Source: Weissella confusa (lineage in GTDB: Bacteria > Bacillota > Bacilli > Lactobacillales > Lactobacillaceae). From it: DNA of 64,000 bases. This document shows positions 8,727 through 20,422 of this stretch, piece by piece (within the stretch, counting starts at the first letter, position 1; each line of letters starts with the position of its first letter). The translations under genes and the position numbers were made by a program. The DNA is taken from assembly GCA_016466735.1 (NCBI GenBank), contig JAAOED010000011.1, positions 1-64,000 on the forward strand, in the 5' to 3' direction. The notes beneath the pieces were generated by a model, which worked only from the letters and a program-made list of their open reading frames with translations, was not told where the DNA came from and made no database searches.

Positions 8727-9993
8727 CCCCAGATACCACCTTATTTTCTTCTCGAACCGCCTGATAACCAATATCATGGCGATAAGCTAATGTTGTTTGT
8801 GTCGCATCAATTGCCTCGTACACCATCTCTTGCGCCTGTGACGCCGTCGCTGCATGACCGACAACCGTGGCGATACGACCACCATTACTTATTAGTTTAT
8901 CATCATTTCGCGTCACACCCGCATAAAATGTGTTGATGCCAGCCATTGAAAATGATGGTAGAAGGATGTGCTCGGTCGTTGGTGCAGGATAACTTGGATT
9001 CGCCAGCACGACGCCAACATAGACATCATCCTGTTGCCAAGTTACTTCTGGTTGTTCACCAGCCAATAATGCCAAAATAAGTTCATAAAAATCACTTTGT
9101 AGCTGTGGCAAAACAACCTGCGCCTCAGGATCACCGAAACGCACATTATATTCAACGACTTTAGGTCCCTCATCAGTCAACATCACCCCTGTGTATAACA
9201 CACCCGTGAACGGCATCTCACGTGCTGCCATCGTGTTCAATGTTGGTAAAACCAATGTTCGAATGGCTTCTTGCACAATCTCATCTGAAACCCAGCGAAC
9301 TGGCGAATAGGCACCCATACCACCAGTATTTAGACCTTGATCATTGTCAAAACGGCGCTTATGATCTTGCGCAATTGGGGCGTGAATGACTCCATTGGGG
9401 CCAACTAAACTAAATATTGAAAACTCCACCCCCGCCATATATGACTCAATGACCAACGCCGCATCCGCCTGACGTTCATACGCGAGTTGAATCATCGTTT
9501 CAGCATCTTCACGGTCACGACAAATCACCACGCCCTTGCCGGCTGCTAAACCATCTTGCTTAATGACAAGTGGCAAGTCAAAGTTTTTTAGCGCCTGCAA
9601 TGCGCTAGACTCATCGGTAACCATCACTGACGTAGCGGTTGGCACCCCTGCTTGCGCCATGACGTCCTTGGCAAATTGCTTTGAACCTTCTAACTGCGCA
9701 GCTTGTTGTGTGGGACCAAAAATCTTTAGCCCTGCTGTTTGAAAAACGTCGACCACACCAGCAATCAGTGGCGCTTCTGAACCAACAAACGTCAAATCAA
9801 CTGCTTCTTGCTCTGCTAGGTCCCGCAATCCAGCGACATCCAGCATGTCGTGATTGATTGTCCGAATACCTACTGACTGCATCCCCGCATTACCGGGCAC
9901 CACAATAACTTCTTCAACATCAGCACTCCGTAGAAATGTTTCTGCTAACGCATGCTCGCGGGCCCCAGACCCAATTACCATCACCTTCGCCAT
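8716..9993 (-). CDS. purD: Phosphoribosylamine--glycine ligase (GARS)
   Basis: 425 residues, ATP-grasp enzyme joining glycine to phosphoribosylamine (step 2 of purine synthesis). Motifs: [13 protein letters not shown] at the N-terminus, [11 protein letters not shown] in the ATP-grasp domain, GGMGAYSPV near residue 225 and [14 protein letters not shown] near 280. It lies 9 nt after purH and overlaps fhs by 11 nt. Confidence 0.96.
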   Translation of the reverse strand: MAKVMVIGSGAREHALAETFLRSADVEEVIVVPGNAGMQSVGIRTINHDMLDVAGLRDLAEQEAVDLTFVGSEAPLIAGVVDVFQTAGLKIFGPTQQAAQLEGSKQFAKDVMAQAGVPTATSVMVTDESSALQALKNFDLPLVIKQDGLAAGKGVVICRDREDAETMIQLAYERQADAALVIESYMAGVEFSIFSLVGPNGVIHAPIAQDHKRRFDNDQGLNTGGMGAYSPVRWVSDEIVQEAIRTLVLPTLNTMAAREMPFTGVLYTGVMLTDEGPKVVEYNVRFGDPEAQVVLPQLQSDFYELILALLAGEQPEVTWQQDDVYVGVVLANPSYPAPTTEHILLPSFSMAGINTFYAGVTRNDDKLISNGGRIATVVGHAATASQAQEMVYEAIDATQTTLAYRHDIGYQAVREENKVVSGDAN

Positions 9994-10002
9994 GTTTCTC
10001 TC

Positions 10003-11529
10003 CTAGTGCTTAAAGTGGCGCGTGCCAGAAAATACCAATGCAATACCAAGCTCGTTGGCCTTATCAATTGACGCTTGATCCTTGATTGAGCCACCGGGTT
10101 CCACAATTGCCGTAATCCCATGTTCAGCTGCGTAGGTTACTGAGTCGTCCATTGGGAAGAAGGCGTCCGATGCCAAAACCGCATTTTCAAAGCCAGGCTT
10201 TTCACTTGCCTTCGTAATCGCCATCTTAACTGAATCGATACGATTTGGTTGGCCCGCCCCAACGCCAAGCGTTTGTCCCTTTTGGGCAACCACAATCGCG
10301 TTTGACTTCACATGCTTGACCGCCTTTTGGGCAAAAATCATCGCTTCAAGTTGGGCTGACGTGGGTTGCACATTACCAACCACTTCGAAATCAGCCAACG
10401 TTTCAGATACTAGGTCACGCTCTTGCATCACGACACCACCAAGGACAGCTGTCAATTCAACCGCTTGTGGGACATCCGTTGTGAACGGCACTGTCAACAA
10501 ACGCAAATTCTTCTTCTTAGCCAACACATCGTACGCTTCAGGCGTAAAGCTTGGCGCAATGATAATTTCCAAGAAAATTTGGTGCATCTTTTCAGCAGTT
10601 GCCAAATCAACTTCACGGTTCAGAGCGACGATGCCACCAAAAATAGAGATGTCATCAGCAGCAAACGCAGCATCCCAGGCTGTTTCAATCGTCGTTCCTT
10701 GTCCAATTCCAGCTGGATTCATGTGCTTAACCGTCACAACAGTTGGCTCATCAAACTCAGCAATAATACGCAAGGCCGCATCAGCATCACGAATATTGTT
10801 ATATGACAATTGCTTACCGTGCAAAATATCAGCAGACAGAACTGAGTACGCCGTTGGCAATGCATCGCGGTATGCAGCCGCTTGTTGGTGACTATTTTCA
10901 CCGTAACGCAACGGCTCAAATAGCTCGTAGGTTACCGTCTTTTGAGCTGGAAATTCTTCATCCGTCAAATAGTCAGCAATCAAGGCATCATATGCTGCCG
11001 TGTGACGGAAAACCTTAGCACCTAGTTGACGACGGAACGTATCATCAATCGTGTTGGTTTGCAGCTTTTCAAGCACAGCATCATAGTCAGTTGGATCAAC
11101 AACTGGCAATACAGCCGCATAATTTTTAGCCGCTGAACGCAACATTGATGGGCCACCAATATCAATATTTTCAATGGCATCCGCCAATGTCACACCTGGC
11201 TTTTGAATCGTTTCCTTGAACGGGTACAAATTCACCACAACCAAATCAATTGGCGTAATGTCATGTTCAGCCAGCGTTGCCATGTGAGCAGGATTGTCAC
11301 GCTTGGCTAACAACCCAGCATGGACACGTGGGTGTAATGTCTTCACACGTCCATCGAGCATTTCAGGGAATTGCGTTACTTCATCAATTGGCGTCACTGG
11401 CAAACCAGCCACCTGCAACGCTGCCAATGTGCCACCTGTTGAAACCAACTCGTAGCCCAATGCAACTAGTCCCTTGGCGAACTCCGCCAAACCGGCCTTA
11501 TCTGAAACGCTTAGTAGTGCTCGTGTCAT
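10003..11529 (-). CDS. purH: Bifunctional AICAR formyltransferase / IMP cyclohydrolase
   Basis: 508 residues catalysing the last two steps to IMP. The N-terminal MGS-like cyclohydrolase domain starts [18 protein letters not shown] and contains STGGTLAAL and the [13 protein letters not shown] signature. The C-terminal formyltransferase domain contains the catalytic [22 protein letters not shown] and the [10 protein letters not shown] segment. It consumes the 10-formyl-THF made by Fhs. It overlaps purN by 4 nt. Confidence 0.97.
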   Translation of the reverse strand: MTRALLSVSDKAGLAEFAKGLVALGYELVSTGGTLAALQVAGLPVTPIDEVTQFPEMLDGRVKTLHPRVHAGLLAKRDNPAHMATLAEHDITPIDLVVVNLYPFKETIQKPGVTLADAIENIDIGGPSMLRSAAKNYAAVLPVVDPTDYDAVLEKLQTNTIDDTFRRQLGAKVFRHTAAYDALIADYLTDEEFPAQKTVTYELFEPLRYGENSHQQAAAYRDALPTAYSVLSADILHGKQLSYNNIRDADAALRIIAEFDEPTVVTVKHMNPAGIGQGTTIETAWDAAFAADDISIFGGIVALNREVDLATAEKMHQIFLEIIIAPSFTPEAYDVLAKKKNLRLLTVPFTTDVPQAVELTAVLGGVVMQERDLVSETLADFEVVGNVQPTSAQLEAMIFAQKAVKHVKSNAIVVAQKGQTLGVGAGQPNRIDSVKMAITKASEKPGFENAVLASDAFFPMDDSVTYAAEHGITAIVEPGGSIKDQASIDKANELGIALVFSGTRHFKH

Positions 11530-12116
11530 GCTTGAAATGCTCCTTCTTTAATTAACTTTGCAACAGTGTTTGGATACAACTGATGTTCCGCGTCGTGAAT
11601 ACGTTCAGTCAGTTCATCAATTGTTTCGTCTTCTGAAATAAGGACTGGCGTCTGCGCAATAATTTGCCCTGAGTCAACGCCAGTATCAACGTAATGAATT
11701 GTCACGCCAGTCACTTTAACCCCGGCGTGCCAAGCATCTTCAATCGCATTATTACCTGGAAAACTTGGCAATAACGCTGGGTGAATGTTTAAAATACGCT
11801 GTTCAAACGCTTGAACAATGTATGGCGTCAAAATTCTCATATAGCCAGCAAGCAAAATGCCAGTCACGCCATCTGCTTGTAATGTCTTCACAATTTCTTG
11901 CTCGGCCTCTTCTCGTGACGCAAAAGCTGGGTAGCGAATTTGCAATAGCGGCACATTGGCCGCCTCAGCGATAGCAATCGCCCCTGCTTTTTTGCGATCT
12001 ACAACGACTCGCACAATATCGCCACCGAGTGTGCCAGCTTTGGCAGCTTTTAACAACGCTGCCAAATTTGAGCCAGTACCTGACGCGAAGACAGCGAGCT
12101 TAGGCTTTTTCACCAT
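11526..12116 (-). CDS. purN: Phosphoribosylglycinamide formyltransferase (GART, folate-dependent)
   Basis: 196 residues, transferring a formyl group from 10-formyl-THF to GAR. The N-terminal [13 protein letters not shown], catalytic segment [14 protein letters not shown] and [17 protein letters not shown] are all present. Length is normal. It overlaps purM by 7 nt and purH by 4 nt, so it is tightly coupled within the operon. No formate-dependent PurT is seen in the window, so this step depends on Fhs-derived 10-formyl-THF. Confidence 0.96.
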   Translation of the reverse strand: MVKKPKLAVFASGTGSNLAALLKAAKAGTLGGDIVRVVVDRKKAGAIAIAEAANVPLLQIRYPAFASREEAEQEIVKTLQADGVTGILLAGYMRILTPYIVQAFEQRILNIHPALLPSFPGNNAIEDAWHAGVKVTGVTIHYVDTGVDSGQIIAQTPVLISEDETIDELTERIHDAEHQLYPNTVAKLIKEGAFQA

Positions 12117-13147
12117 GGTCGTGCTCCTTGCCAGATAATTGGTTGCGACTTGCGTGGGACCATTTCACCAATGATAAACGCTGGGTGATTAGCATCTTGC
12201 AACATGGTCATTGCTGCATCCACCTGGTCTGGTTTCACAATCAAAATCATGCCTAAACCAAGGTTGAACGTCTCCAACATGTCCGTTGCCGTCAACTCAC
12301 CACGCGTTTGAATTTCCGTGAAAATCGGCAGAATTGGCCATGACCCCCAACGCAAGCTAGCGGTAACGTGGTCGTTGTAGGCACGTGGCAAATTACCAAC
12401 GATACCACCACCCGTAATATGCGCTATGCTGACAACCAGCTTTTGTGCCAGTAAAGGTAGGACGGCCGGCGCGTATAGCACGGTTGGCTTCAGTAATGCG
12501 TCTTGTAAGCGGGTTGGTAAATTAAGAGAATCTGCTTCTTGATGAATTCCAAAGACTTCGCGAACCAACGTATAACCGTTAGAATGAATGCCACTTGATG
12601 GTAAGCCAATCAACACATCCCCGGCTGCCACATCGGTTGGATTCAGCATCTCATCACGCTCGACAACCCCAACACCAAATGCCGCCAAATCGTAGTGATT
12701 CGGCGCATACATTCCTGGCAACTCAGCTGATTCACCACCAATCAAAGCTGCCCCGACTGCTTGGGTTGCTTTGGCAATCCCCGTCACAATGGTCGCAACT
12801 TTCTCTGGTGTCATCTTAGCGATCGCCAGATAATCCAGCAGAAAAAGTGGCTTAGCCCCCTGCGCCAAGATATCGTTCATGACCATTGCCACTAAATCTT
12901 GCCCGATGGTATCGTGCTTATCAGCTGCAATTGCTAAGAGCAATTTCGTTCCAACACCATCTGTGCCCGAAATCAAAACCGGATCACGATACGACTTTCC
13001 TAAGGCAAACGCTGCTCCAAAGCCACCAATACCACCGAGGACTTGTGGCGTATACGTAGCTGACACTGCCTGGCCCATCAAATCGACGGCTTGTTCACCA
13101 GCGGCAACATCAACACCAGCATTCGCATATGCATTTTGATTTGTCAT
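12110..13147 (-). CDS. purM: Phosphoribosylformylglycinamidine cyclo-ligase (AIRS)
   Basis: 345 residues, ATP-dependent closure of the imidazole ring. Motifs: YANAGVDVAAGE at the N-terminus, SGTDGVGTKLLLA near 60, GGESAELPGMY near 137 and AHITGGGIVGNLPR in the C-terminal half. It starts 15 nt after purF and overlaps purN. Confidence 0.96.
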   Translation of the reverse strand: MTNQNAYANAGVDVAAGEQAVDLMGQAVSATYTPQVLGGIGGFGAAFALGKSYRDPVLISGTDGVGTKLLLAIAADKHDTIGQDLVAMVMNDILAQGAKPLFLLDYLAIAKMTPEKVATIVTGIAKATQAVGAALIGGESAELPGMYAPNHYDLAAFGVGVVERDEMLNPTDVAAGDVLIGLPSSGIHSNGYTLVREVFGIHQEADSLNLPTRLQDALLKPTVLYAPAVLPLLAQKLVVSIAHITGGGIVGNLPRAYNDHVTASLRWGSWPILPIFTEIQTRGELTATDMLETFNLGLGMILIVKPDQVDAAMTMLQDANHPAFIIGEMVPRKSQPIIWQGARPW

Positions 13148-13162
13148 AACTCCCCCAATGAA

Positions 13163-14698
13163 TTAACCAACTGTTTGTGCATCTTGTAATTGTTGTTTTT
13201 GCAAGGACGCCACTTGGTTTGGATGATATGTCGTCGTTGGCTCAGGTTGAAAATCAACCAATCCGGCGGCCTTCGCATCCGCCAAGGTTGTCTCATAGTC
13301 ATAAATTGGTGATGGATAGTGACCATCAAAATAGGCTGTCGTTAAGCCAGTACCATTTCCTTCATAAGGCAAATCAATCGCTTCAACTAAACCATCGACT
13401 GACAAAAAGGCCAATGAGTCAACGCCTAGCATCTCCTGCATTTCCGTCATCGAATAATTTGCAGCCAACAGTTCTTCCGTCGTCTGCATATCCACACCAT
13501 AGAATGATGGGTACTTGAAGGCCGGGGAAGCAATCCGAATGTGAACCTCGCTCGCCCCGGCTTCACGTAGCATCCGGACGATAAATTTAGACGTTGTTCC
13601 TCGGACAATTGAGTCATCTACCAACACTACACGCTTGCCCGCTACAACTGATGGTACGGCACTTAACTTCATTCGCACGGCACGTTCACGACGCTCCTGC
13701 GTTGGTTCGATAAACGTGCGGGCGATGTATTGATTCTTAACCAAACCCATCTCATTCGGCAAACCAGCCGCCTCCGCAAAGCCCATGGCAGCGGACAAAG
13801 AAGAATTTGGTACCCCAACAACCAAGTCAGCTTCGACTGGTTGTTCGGCAGCCAGCAACCGCCCCATACGCTTACGAGCTGCGTGCACATTCACGCCATA
13901 AATATCTGAATCTGGTCGCGCAAAATAAATGTATTCCATCGCATCAATATGCAAGTCAGTGTTGGTCGTGTAGTGATCAATTTTCAACCCGTGTTGATCA
14001 ATCGTAATTAGCTCGCCTGGTTGCACATCACGAATAAATGTTGCGCCAACCGCATTCAAAGCTGCCGTTTCACTCGTCACAATGTACTGTCCGTCTGGCA
14101 TTTGCCCAACCACAAACGGACGGAAACCGTGCGGATCAAGAGCTGCATACATCGCCGTTGGTGTCAGGAGCAAAAAGGCAAACCCACCACGAACCGTCCG
14201 CAACGCATCTTTCAACTTGTCATAGAAAGTTGGTGCTGATGAACGACGAATCAAATGCAACAAGACTTCTGTATCCGATGACGATTGGAAAATCGCCCCG
14301 TTTTGTTCCAATGAACGGCGTAACGACAAGGCGTTTGTAATGTTACCGTTGTGAGCCAGTGATAATTGCATATCTGAAAAGTTCACCATCAACGGTTGAA
14401 TATTTTCAATGCCAGCTGAGCCGGCTGTTGCATAGCGAACGTGACCAATAGCTGACTGGCCTTGCAAATGTTGCAAGCGACTTGGGTCACTGAATACATC
14501 GCTCAGCAAACCAAGGCCTCGTTCTTGCCATAAACGTCCTTGCTTGTTAGCAACAATACCGGCTCCTTCTTGACCACGGTGTTGCAAAGCATGCAACCCA
14601 TAGTATGTTAAATCCGCAGCTGATTGATGTCCCCAAACACCAAAAATGCCACATTCTTCATTCAGTGATCGATTCTCACTCACTGGTTGCGTTGCCAT
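13163..14698 (-). CDS. purF: Amidophosphoribosyltransferase, lacking iron-sulfur ligands
   Basis: 511 residues, the committed step: PRPP plus glutamine to phosphoribosylamine. A 15-residue propeptide precedes the Ntn nucleophile Cys16 ([10 protein letters not shown]); the PRPP-binding motif [14 protein letters not shown] is near residue 350. Cys16 is the only cysteine in the protein. The four [4Fe-4S] ligand cysteines of the Bacillus subtilis enzyme are replaced, for example HPCFYG by YPSFYG and the NCGQC segment by GNGTGL. The enzyme should therefore fold and turn over without a cluster. It overlaps purL by 19 nt. Confidence 0.96.
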   Translation of the reverse strand: MATQPVSENRSLNEECGIFGVWGHQSAADLTYYGLHALQHRGQEGAGIVANKQGRLWQERGLGLLSDVFSDPSRLQHLQGQSAIGHVRYATAGSAGIENIQPLMVNFSDMQLSLAHNGNITNALSLRRSLEQNGAIFQSSSDTEVLLHLIRRSSAPTFYDKLKDALRTVRGGFAFLLLTPTAMYAALDPHGFRPFVVGQMPDGQYIVTSETAALNAVGATFIRDVQPGELITIDQHGLKIDHYTTNTDLHIDAMEYIYFARPDSDIYGVNVHAARKRMGRLLAAEQPVEADLVVGVPNSSLSAAMGFAEAAGLPNEMGLVKNQYIARTFIEPTQERRERAVRMKLSAVPSVVAGKRVVLVDDSIVRGTTSKFIVRMLREAGASEVHIRIASPAFKYPSFYGVDMQTTEELLAANYSMTEMQEMLGVDSLAFLSVDGLVEAIDLPYEGNGTGLTTAYFDGHYPSPIYDYETTLADAKAAGLVDFQPEPTTTYHPNQVASLQKQQLQDAQTVG

Positions 14699-16902
14699 GT
14701 GATGGCCTCCTCATAGTTCTCTTGCAATGTTCTTTTTGCGAGCTTTAATTCTTCTGTCGCAGTTTCAATTGACAGCACATCGTCGGTCGTAACGATACCT
14801 AACTTTGTAGCCGTCGCGCCCATCAATTCTTCAAATGCAATTGCCTTGTCTGCTGGTACTGAGACCACAAAGCGACCAGGCGTTTCGCTGAACAACCAAG
14901 CCGATGGCGCTTGCCACGTCGCAGTCACTCCAAACGGTGTCTTGAAGGCACTTTCTGCCAACGCAACCCCTAAGCCACCTTCGGCGATGTCGTGGGCACT
15001 TGCCACTTGACCATCAGCAATGGCCGTTAGTAGCTTAGTTTGGGTATCTTGAATGGCCGTCATATCAAATTGACGCAAGCGACCAGCAATCCCACCAGTT
15101 ACCAACTTTTGCAATTCTGATCCATTAAAGTCGGCTGCCGTTTCACCAAGAACATAAATAACGTCGCCTGCATTTTTAAAGCTAATCGTCGTAATTGCTT
15201 TCACATCTTCGTGCAGGCCAACCATCCCAATCATTGGTGTCGGGTAAATTGCCTGCCCGTCAGTTTCGTTATACAGCGACACATTTCCAGAGATAACCGG
15301 TGTGTTTAGTTGCTTGGCCATTTGATTAATACCAGCCACTGACTGGGCTAGCTCATAATAAATTTCCGGATCATCTGGATTACCAAAGTTCAGGCAATCT
15401 GTAATACCAATTGGTTGTGCCCCAGTCGCAACCACATTACCGGCTGCTTCGGCAACCGCCAACTGACCACCAACGAAGGGATCTAGGTAGGTGAAACGAC
15501 TGTTCACGTCAGTCGTCATTGCTAACGCTTTCTTCGTGCCACGCAAGCGGACAACCGCGGCATCCCCACCGGGTTTCACCACCGTATCTGCACGCACCAT
15601 GCTGTCAAAATGACGGAACAAGGATGCTTTAGATGCGATTGTAGGTTGTTGCAACAACTCATTAAGCATGGCTGCACCATCAACATCGCCAGGTACAAAA
15701 TCAGCGCTTGGTTCGTTTAAACGAGCTGGCGTTGCTTGTGGCATATCTTGTTTCGGTGCCGTTGTTAGAAAATCAACGGGCACATCAGCTGCCACGTCAC
15801 CATGCCAAAGCAATTCGTAACGGCCAGTATCTGTCACCGTCCCAATGGCAACCGCATCAAGGCCAGCCGCCTCAAAGACTGCTTGTACTTCAGCTTCATG
15901 GCCAGCCGCCACAACCAACAGCATACGTTCTTGTGATTCTGACAACATCAATTCATACGGTGTCATGCCGGCTTCACGCTGTGGTACGAGGTCCAGGTTC
16001 AACTGCATCCCCATGCCAGCCTTACCAGCCATCTCAGCTGAAGATGACACTAGTCCAGCGGCGCCCATGTCTTGCACGCCGACAATATCATCACCATGTT
16101 CACGAATCGCCTTTAACGTGGCATCCATAACTAGCTTTTCCATGAACGGATCACCAACTTGGACCGCTGAGCGATTTTGATCTTCATCTGAAGAAAATTC
16201 GGCTGACGCAAAAGTTGCCCCATGAATACCATCACGACCTGTTTTGGCACCGACGTACATGACTGTATTGCCGATTCCCTCAGCACGACCAACTTGCATG
16301 GCTGCTTGGTCAATCACACCAACGGCCATCACGTTAACTAGTGGATTACCTTGATAAACAGCATCAAACCCGATTTCACCGCCAACCGTTGGAATGCCAA
16401 TGGCATTTCCATAGCCAGCAATACCGTCAATTACACCGTCTAATAGATGCTTAGTCGTGGCATTATCGAGTTCACCGAAACGCAAACTATCCAAGACAGC
16501 AACCGGTTGCGCCCCCATCGAGAAAATATCACGTAAAATACCACCGACCCCAGTTGCAGCTCCTTCATAAGGTTCAACAGCTGATGGATGGTTATGAGAT
16601 TCTGCCTTGAAAACGACTGCTTGGCCATCCCCAATATCTAAAATTCCGGCACCTTCACCTGGGCCTTGCAAGACACGTTCATTGCGTGACCAGAAAGTAC
16701 GTAGAACTGGCTTAGACTTTTTGTATGACACGTGTTCTGACCACATGGCGGAAAACAAGCCAGCTTCTGTGTAATTTGGCAGTCGATCCAACTTGGCGAC
16801 AATCAAGTCGTACTCTGCCTCCGTTAGACCCCACGCAAGATAAATTTTTTCATCACGAACCATTTCTGCGGTTGGTTCATATGTGGTTGTTGCTGTTGTC
16901 AT
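14680..16902 (-). CDS. purL: FGAM synthase, large (ATP-binding) subunit
   Basis: 740 residues, the small-PurL type that works in complex with PurQ and PurS to convert FGAR to FGAM. Visible features: [12 protein letters not shown] near residue 50, the ATP/Mg segment [25 protein letters not shown] near 95-120, [12 protein letters not shown] near 640 and a paired second lobe beginning near 430 ([12 protein letters not shown]). It overlaps purQ by 4 nt. Confidence 0.97.
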   Translation of the reverse strand: MTTATTTYEPTAEMVRDEKIYLAWGLTEAEYDLIVAKLDRLPNYTEAGLFSAMWSEHVSYKKSKPVLRTFWSRNERVLQGPGEGAGILDIGDGQAVVFKAESHNHPSAVEPYEGAATGVGGILRDIFSMGAQPVAVLDSLRFGELDNATTKHLLDGVIDGIAGYGNAIGIPTVGGEIGFDAVYQGNPLVNVMAVGVIDQAAMQVGRAEGIGNTVMYVGAKTGRDGIHGATFASAEFSSDEDQNRSAVQVGDPFMEKLVMDATLKAIREHGDDIVGVQDMGAAGLVSSSAEMAGKAGMGMQLNLDLVPQREAGMTPYELMLSESQERMLLVVAAGHEAEVQAVFEAAGLDAVAIGTVTDTGRYELLWHGDVAADVPVDFLTTAPKQDMPQATPARLNEPSADFVPGDVDGAAMLNELLQQPTIASKASLFRHFDSMVRADTVVKPGGDAAVVRLRGTKKALAMTTDVNSRFTYLDPFVGGQLAVAEAAGNVVATGAQPIGITDCLNFGNPDDPEIYYELAQSVAGINQMAKQLNTPVISGNVSLYNETDGQAIYPTPMIGMVGLHEDVKAITTISFKNAGDVIYVLGETAADFNGSELQKLVTGGIAGRLRQFDMTAIQDTQTKLLTAIADGQVASAHDIAEGGLGVALAESAFKTPFGVTATWQAPSAWLFSETPGRFVVSVPADKAIAFEELMGATATKLGIVTTDDVLSIETATEELKLAKRTLQENYEEAITWQRNQ

Positions 16903-17576
16903 TCGGTTACCAATGCCTCCGTCATAATTGGGGTTAACAAACTTTTGAAAAATGCCTGACCATCTGTGTTACCAAGCAATGCATCGACTGCTCGCTCTGG
17001 GTGTGGCATCATGCCGAATACATTACCATTTTGGTTTGAAATGCCCGCAATTTGATCCATCGAACCATTAACATTTGTTCGATACTTAAAGATGATTTGG
17101 TTATTGTCGCGTAACTCTTCTAATGTTGCTTCATCAGCAACATAACGACCTTCCCCGTGGGCAACTGGCAATGTCACCGTTTGCGTCTCATACGCCTTCG
17201 AAAAGCGTGAAGTTTGATTCACGATTTCGAGTGGCACTTCATCGCAAATGAAGCCGGGGTGTTCATTCATCATGAGTTGTCCTGGCAATAAGCCAGCTTC
17301 AGTCAAAATTTGGAAGCCATTGCAGATACCAACCACCAATTTGTGGTCATCAGCTGCTATTCGAACAGCGTCCATCACAGGTGCGAAGCGGGCAACTGCC
17401 CCAGTACGGAGATAGTCACCATATGAAAATCCGCCAGGAAGGAAGATGGCATCAAAACCTGCTAGTGACGTTGCTTTTTCATCGACAAACGCTACGTCCA
17501 CGCCAAAATCTTGCAAGGCATAATACATATCAAAATCACAATTTGAGCCTGGAAAACGAACCACCGCTGCTTTCAT
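16899..17576 (-). CDS. purQ: FGAM synthase, glutaminase subunit
   Basis: 225 residues, class I glutamine amidotransferase that feeds ammonia to PurL. The nucleophile elbow is [10 protein letters not shown] (Cys near residue 86), with the His-Glu pair in [10 protein letters not shown] near 195 and [10 protein letters not shown] between them. The N-terminus [11 protein letters not shown] is typical. It lies 2 nt after purS. Confidence 0.97.
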   Translation of the reverse strand: MKAAVVRFPGSNCDFDMYYALQDFGVDVAFVDEKATSLAGFDAIFLPGGFSYGDYLRTGAVARFAPVMDAVRIAADDHKLVVGICNGFQILTEAGLLPGQLMMNEHPGFICDEVPLEIVNQTSRFSKAYETQTVTLPVAHGEGRYVADEATLEELRDNNQIIFKYRTNVNGSMDQIAGISNQNGNVFGMMPHPERAVDALLGNTDGQAFFKSLLTPIMTEALVTE

Positions 17577-17578
17577 GT

Positions 17579-17836
17579 TTACGCCTCCACTGACTTAAGC
17601 AAGTCGATTCGATACGTTTCAGTGTTTGGGTTAATCAGAAGTGCTTCCGTATAAGCCACTGCTTCATCGTAAGCCGCTGCCTCATCATCGTTGTTCATTG
17701 TGACTTCAAAATACTTACCTTGCGTCACAGTTTCAACCGTTTCAAAATTCATGCGGTGCAAAGCTGATTTGATCACCTCACCTTGTGGATCAAGAATTGA
17801 GGGCTTGTATGTGACGTAAATCTTAGCTAAAAACAT
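17579..17836 (-). CDS. purS: FGAM synthase, PurS subunit
   Basis: 85 residues, the small structural subunit that bridges PurQ and PurL. The pattern [22 protein letters not shown] is characteristic. Spacing to purC is 3 nt and to purQ 2 nt. Confidence 0.95.
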   Translation of the reverse strand: MFLAKIYVTYKPSILDPQGEVIKSALHRMNFETVETVTQGKYFEVTMNNDDEAAAYDEAVAYTEALLINPNTETYRIDLLKSVEA

Positions 17837-17839
17837 GGG

Positions 17840-18562
17840 TTATTCTCCTTTTGTTTCATTCAAACGGTGCAATACAATTTCATATCCATCACGCAAGTCG
17901 CCTTCGCCACGTCGGAAAACATCCTTATCAAGCGAAGTACCCGTTGCATCGTCAATCAAGCGCATATTATCTGGTGACAATTCATCCCCCAAGACCAATG
18001 CGCCTTGGTCATCTAAGCCAAATTCAATTTTGAAATCGAGTAATGTAATCCCAATTGTTTTAAACTTCTCGGTCAGCAATTGATTGACACGCGCCGTAAT
18101 GTCAGAAATCTCTGCCAATTGTGCCGGTGTCGCTAGCTTTAACGCCACTGCTTGAGATGCATTTAGCGCCGGATCATCTAAGTCATCACGCTTGTAGTAA
18201 TACTCTTCAACCACCGGAACAAGTGGTGTCATCGGTTCAACATCAAAACGTGAAGCAAAGTGACCCGCCGCAAAGTTTCGAACCACAACCTCAATCGGCA
18301 CCATCGTCAGACGCGTGACCAAAATATCCGTCTCATCAACTGGTGACAGATAATGTGTCTTAATACCAGCTCGATTTAGCATCTCGAATAACAAGCCACT
18401 AATTTGTGTCGTCAAACGTCCCTTATCCGGAATATGTTCTTTTTGCTTACCGTTCAATGCTGTCGCTTGATCCAAACTATGCAACCAAAGGATTTGCGGG
18501 TTGCTAGTTGCATAAACAGCCTTTGCTTTACCTGTTGCTAACAACGCTTCTTGTGTAATCAT
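17840..18562 (-). CDS. purC: SAICAR synthase
   Basis: 240 residues, ATP-dependent ligation of aspartate to CAIR. It carries GKAKAVYATSNPQ at the N-terminus, the signature VRNFAAGHFASRF, and the C-terminal LDFKIEFGLDDQGALVLGDELSPDN. I start it at 18562 (MITQEALL): that ATG overlaps the purK stop as ATGA, and MIT matches the usual family N-terminus. An upstream in-frame ATG would add six residues. Confidence 0.94.
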   Translation of the reverse strand: MITQEALLATGKAKAVYATSNPQILWLHSLDQATALNGKQKEHIPDKGRLTTQISGLLFEMLNRAGIKTHYLSPVDETDILVTRLTMVPIEVVVRNFAAGHFASRFDVEPMTPLVPVVEEYYYKRDDLDDPALNASQAVALKLATPAQLAEISDITARVNQLLTEKFKTIGITLLDFKIEFGLDDQGALVLGDELSPDNMRLIDDATGTSLDKDVFRRGEGDLRDGYEIVLHRLNETKGE

Positions 18563-19680
18563 CCCTTTTGATGCCCCCATGCACGTAATGCCTTCATTTC
18601 TCGTAATCCCGTCACCGTGATATGCCCCATCTTGCGGCCCGGCTTAACGTCATCTTTCCCGTAATCATGTATATGCCAGTCAGGATGGTCGACTAATTCA
18701 CGGCGCGCGCGATTGATGTCATCCCCCAATAAGTTCAGCATCATCGCTGGTGCCCACTGCTTAATTTCTGGAATCGGCAGACCAAGTACGCTCCGCACAT
18801 GGCCTTCAAATTGCGACACATTAGTAGCTTCAATAGTGAAGTGACCTGAATTATGTGGCCGAGGTGCTAATTCATTTACATAAACTTGATCCCCAGCCAC
18901 AAACATTTCAATGCCAAGTACGCCAACAAGATTCAACGCGTTCGCTAACGTTTTGGCAATGTGGGCAATTTCATCCGCAATTTTGTCTGATAATGACGCT
19001 GGTGCAGCTGACACATGCAAAATGTGATTCTGATGTTCATTGACCGTCACAGGCCAAGTTCTAATATCACCCGAAATATCACGGGCAACCATCACACTTA
19101 GCTCGCGATCAAATGTCACCTGCTTTTCCAAAATCATCGGCGTGTTAACCGGCACATCCCAGTGTGCCAATAAGTTTGCCAAAGCTTCCTGATTTGGAAT
19201 GTCCCACTGACCATGACCGTCATAACCGCCTTCAACCGTTTTCAAAATCGCTGGCAACGATACTTTGTGGCAACTCGCATCCAAGGCAACGACATTATCG
19301 ACGGCCGCGAATGGTGCAACGGGCAATCCCAATTCCGCGATAAATGTTTTTTCACGCAAGCGGTTAGCTGTGATGTGCAGCAGTTGTGTCCCTTGTGGCA
19401 ACTGCTTAGCTGGCACTGCATTTGCCAACGCTTCTTGACTGACATTTTCAAATTCATACGTAATGACATCGGCAATGTCCGCCAAATTGCGTAGCGCAGA
19501 TTCATCATCGTAGTTCGCAACCAACTGCTGGTCTGCAATTTGGGCAGCTGGTGCGTTAATCTGCGGGTCCAGCACCACTACGCGATATCCCATTGGCTTA
19601 GCCGCTAAGGCCATCATTTGACCAAGCTGGCCACCACCCACAATTCCGAGCGTCGCTGGTGGCAAAATTGTTTTAGTCAT
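18559..19680 (-). CDS. purK: N5-carboxyaminoimidazole ribonucleotide synthase
   Basis: 373 residues, ATP-grasp enzyme that carboxylates AIR with bicarbonate to N5-CAIR. The N-terminus reads [22 protein letters not shown]-grasp segments include [18 protein letters not shown] and [17 protein letters not shown]. The start at 19680 has GAGG 10 nt upstream and overlaps the purE stop by 8 nt; a longer frame reaching into purE is not needed. It overlaps purC by 4 nt. Confidence 0.94.
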   Translation of the reverse strand: MTKTILPPATLGIVGGGQLGQMMALAAKPMGYRVVVLDPQINAPAAQIADQQLVANYDDESALRNLADIADVITYEFENVSQEALANAVPAKQLPQGTQLLHITANRLREKTFIAELGLPVAPFAAVDNVVALDASCHKVSLPAILKTVEGGYDGHGQWDIPNQEALANLLAHWDVPVNTPMILEKQVTFDRELSVMVARDISGDIRTWPVTVNEHQNHILHVSAAPASLSDKIADEIAHIAKTLANALNLVGVLGIEMFVAGDQVYVNELAPRPHNSGHFTIEATNVSQFEGHVRSVLGLPIPEIKQWAPAMMLNLLGDDINRARRELVDHPDWHIHDYGKDDVKPGRKMGHITVTGLREMKALRAWGHQKG

Positions 19681-20161
19681 GTAACTGTGCCTCACTCTCG
19701 CGTGCTTTTTGGGATTGCTTCTCACGGAATGTTTCAAGTTCTGTCACCAACGTTTGATTTGTAATTGAAAGAATTTGAAGTGCATAGTAAGCGGCGTTTT
19801 TGGCGCCCGCTTCACCAATAGCAACCGTGCCAACCGGCACGCCTGCGGGCATTTGTACGATACTCAATAATGAATCAACACCATTTAACGTTTTCGTCTT
19901 CATTGGCACCCCAATAACAGGCAATGTGGTTTGTGCAGCGACCATCCCCGGTAAGTGAGCTGCGCCACCAGCACCGGCAATAATCACATCCACCCCAGCT
20001 TCGCGAGCATTAGCCGCGTACGTTGCCATCTCCGTCGGCATCCGATGAGCTGAAATGATATGTGTTTCGACTGTTACATCAAATTGTTCCAGAATTGCTA
20101 CTGCTTCTTTCATCGTTGGCCAATCTGATATCGATCCCATTATTACTGAAACACGATTCAT
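19673..20161 (-). CDS. purE: N5-CAIR mutase
   Basis: 162 residues, class I PurE that moves the carboxyl group of N5-CAIR to form CAIR. Motifs: [12 protein letters not shown] at the N-terminus, ISAHRMP near 38 and [15 protein letters not shown] near 63. It is the first gene of the operon purEKCSQLFMNHD-fhs; the ribosome-binding site is AGGGAGA. Confidence 0.96.
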   Translation of the reverse strand: MNRVSVIMGSISDWPTMKEAVAILEQFDVTVETHIISAHRMPTEMATYAANAREAGVDVIIAGAGGAAHLPGMVAAQTTLPVIGVPMKTKTLNGVDSLLSIVQMPAGVPVGTVAIGEAGAKNAAYYALQILSITNQTLVTELETFREKQSQKARESEAQLHD

Positions 20162-20201
20162 TATGTTCTCCCTATTCTTTTTCGTTCGTATTTACAAGAT
20201 G

Positions 20202-20230
20202 ATTTAACCACCGTTTATTCTAAATGTACA
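20202..20230 (-). promoter_or_regulatory. Predicted promoter of the purine operon
   Basis: TGTACA (20230-20225), 17-nt spacer, TTAAAT (20207-20202) with a TGG just before the -10. The predicted start is near 20195. This places the central G of the PurBox at 20265-20277 at about -76, the position known for PurR-activated promoters in Lactococcus lactis. Confidence 0.5.
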
Positions 20231-20236
20231 GTTTTT

Positions 20237-20316
20237 ATTCACGAAGTAATACAAATGAAAAATAAATATTCGTGTTTAATCGTTTTCTTCACAAAATTAA
20301 ACAAACATTCCCGTTT
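20237..20316 (-). promoter_or_regulatory. PurBox cluster upstream of purE
   Basis: On the minus strand three PurBox-like sites precede purE: AAACGGGAATGTT (20316-20304), AAACACGAATATT (20277-20265) and an inverted ATTACTTCGTGAAT (20250-20237). A fourth, AAATACGAACGAA, lies at 20193-20181 in the leader. They resemble the PurR box AWWWCCGAACWWT; the two middle sites form an inverted pair separated by 14 nt. Confidence 0.65.
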
Positions 20317-20330
20317 AACCTGGGAATTTT

Positions 20331-20378
20331 TATAAAGCGGACTGAGAACGTCGGAGGTCAAAAAAACTCCGACGTGAC
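20331..20378. repeat. Short hairpin repeat, copy 1
   Basis: ATAAAGCGGACTGAGAACG is followed by an 8-bp stem (20349-20356 with 20367-20374) and GTGAC. The same arrangement recurs at 43639-43686. It lies between the purE promoter region and the ribB terminator. Confidence 0.6.
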
Positions 20379-20410
20379 AAAAAAGAGGTTCGGATGTGAA
20401 TCCAAACCTC
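20379..20410 (-). terminator. Terminator of ribB
   Basis: Arms 20385-20395 and 20400-20410 form a hairpin followed by six T on the minus strand, 13 nt past the ribB stop. Confidence 0.85.
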
Positions 20411-20422
20411 TCATCATTTAAA

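Noticed and set aside
20331-20410. CRISPR-like repeat
   Set aside because: Only two hairpin copies exist 23 kb apart; there is no repeat-spacer periodicity anywhere in the window.
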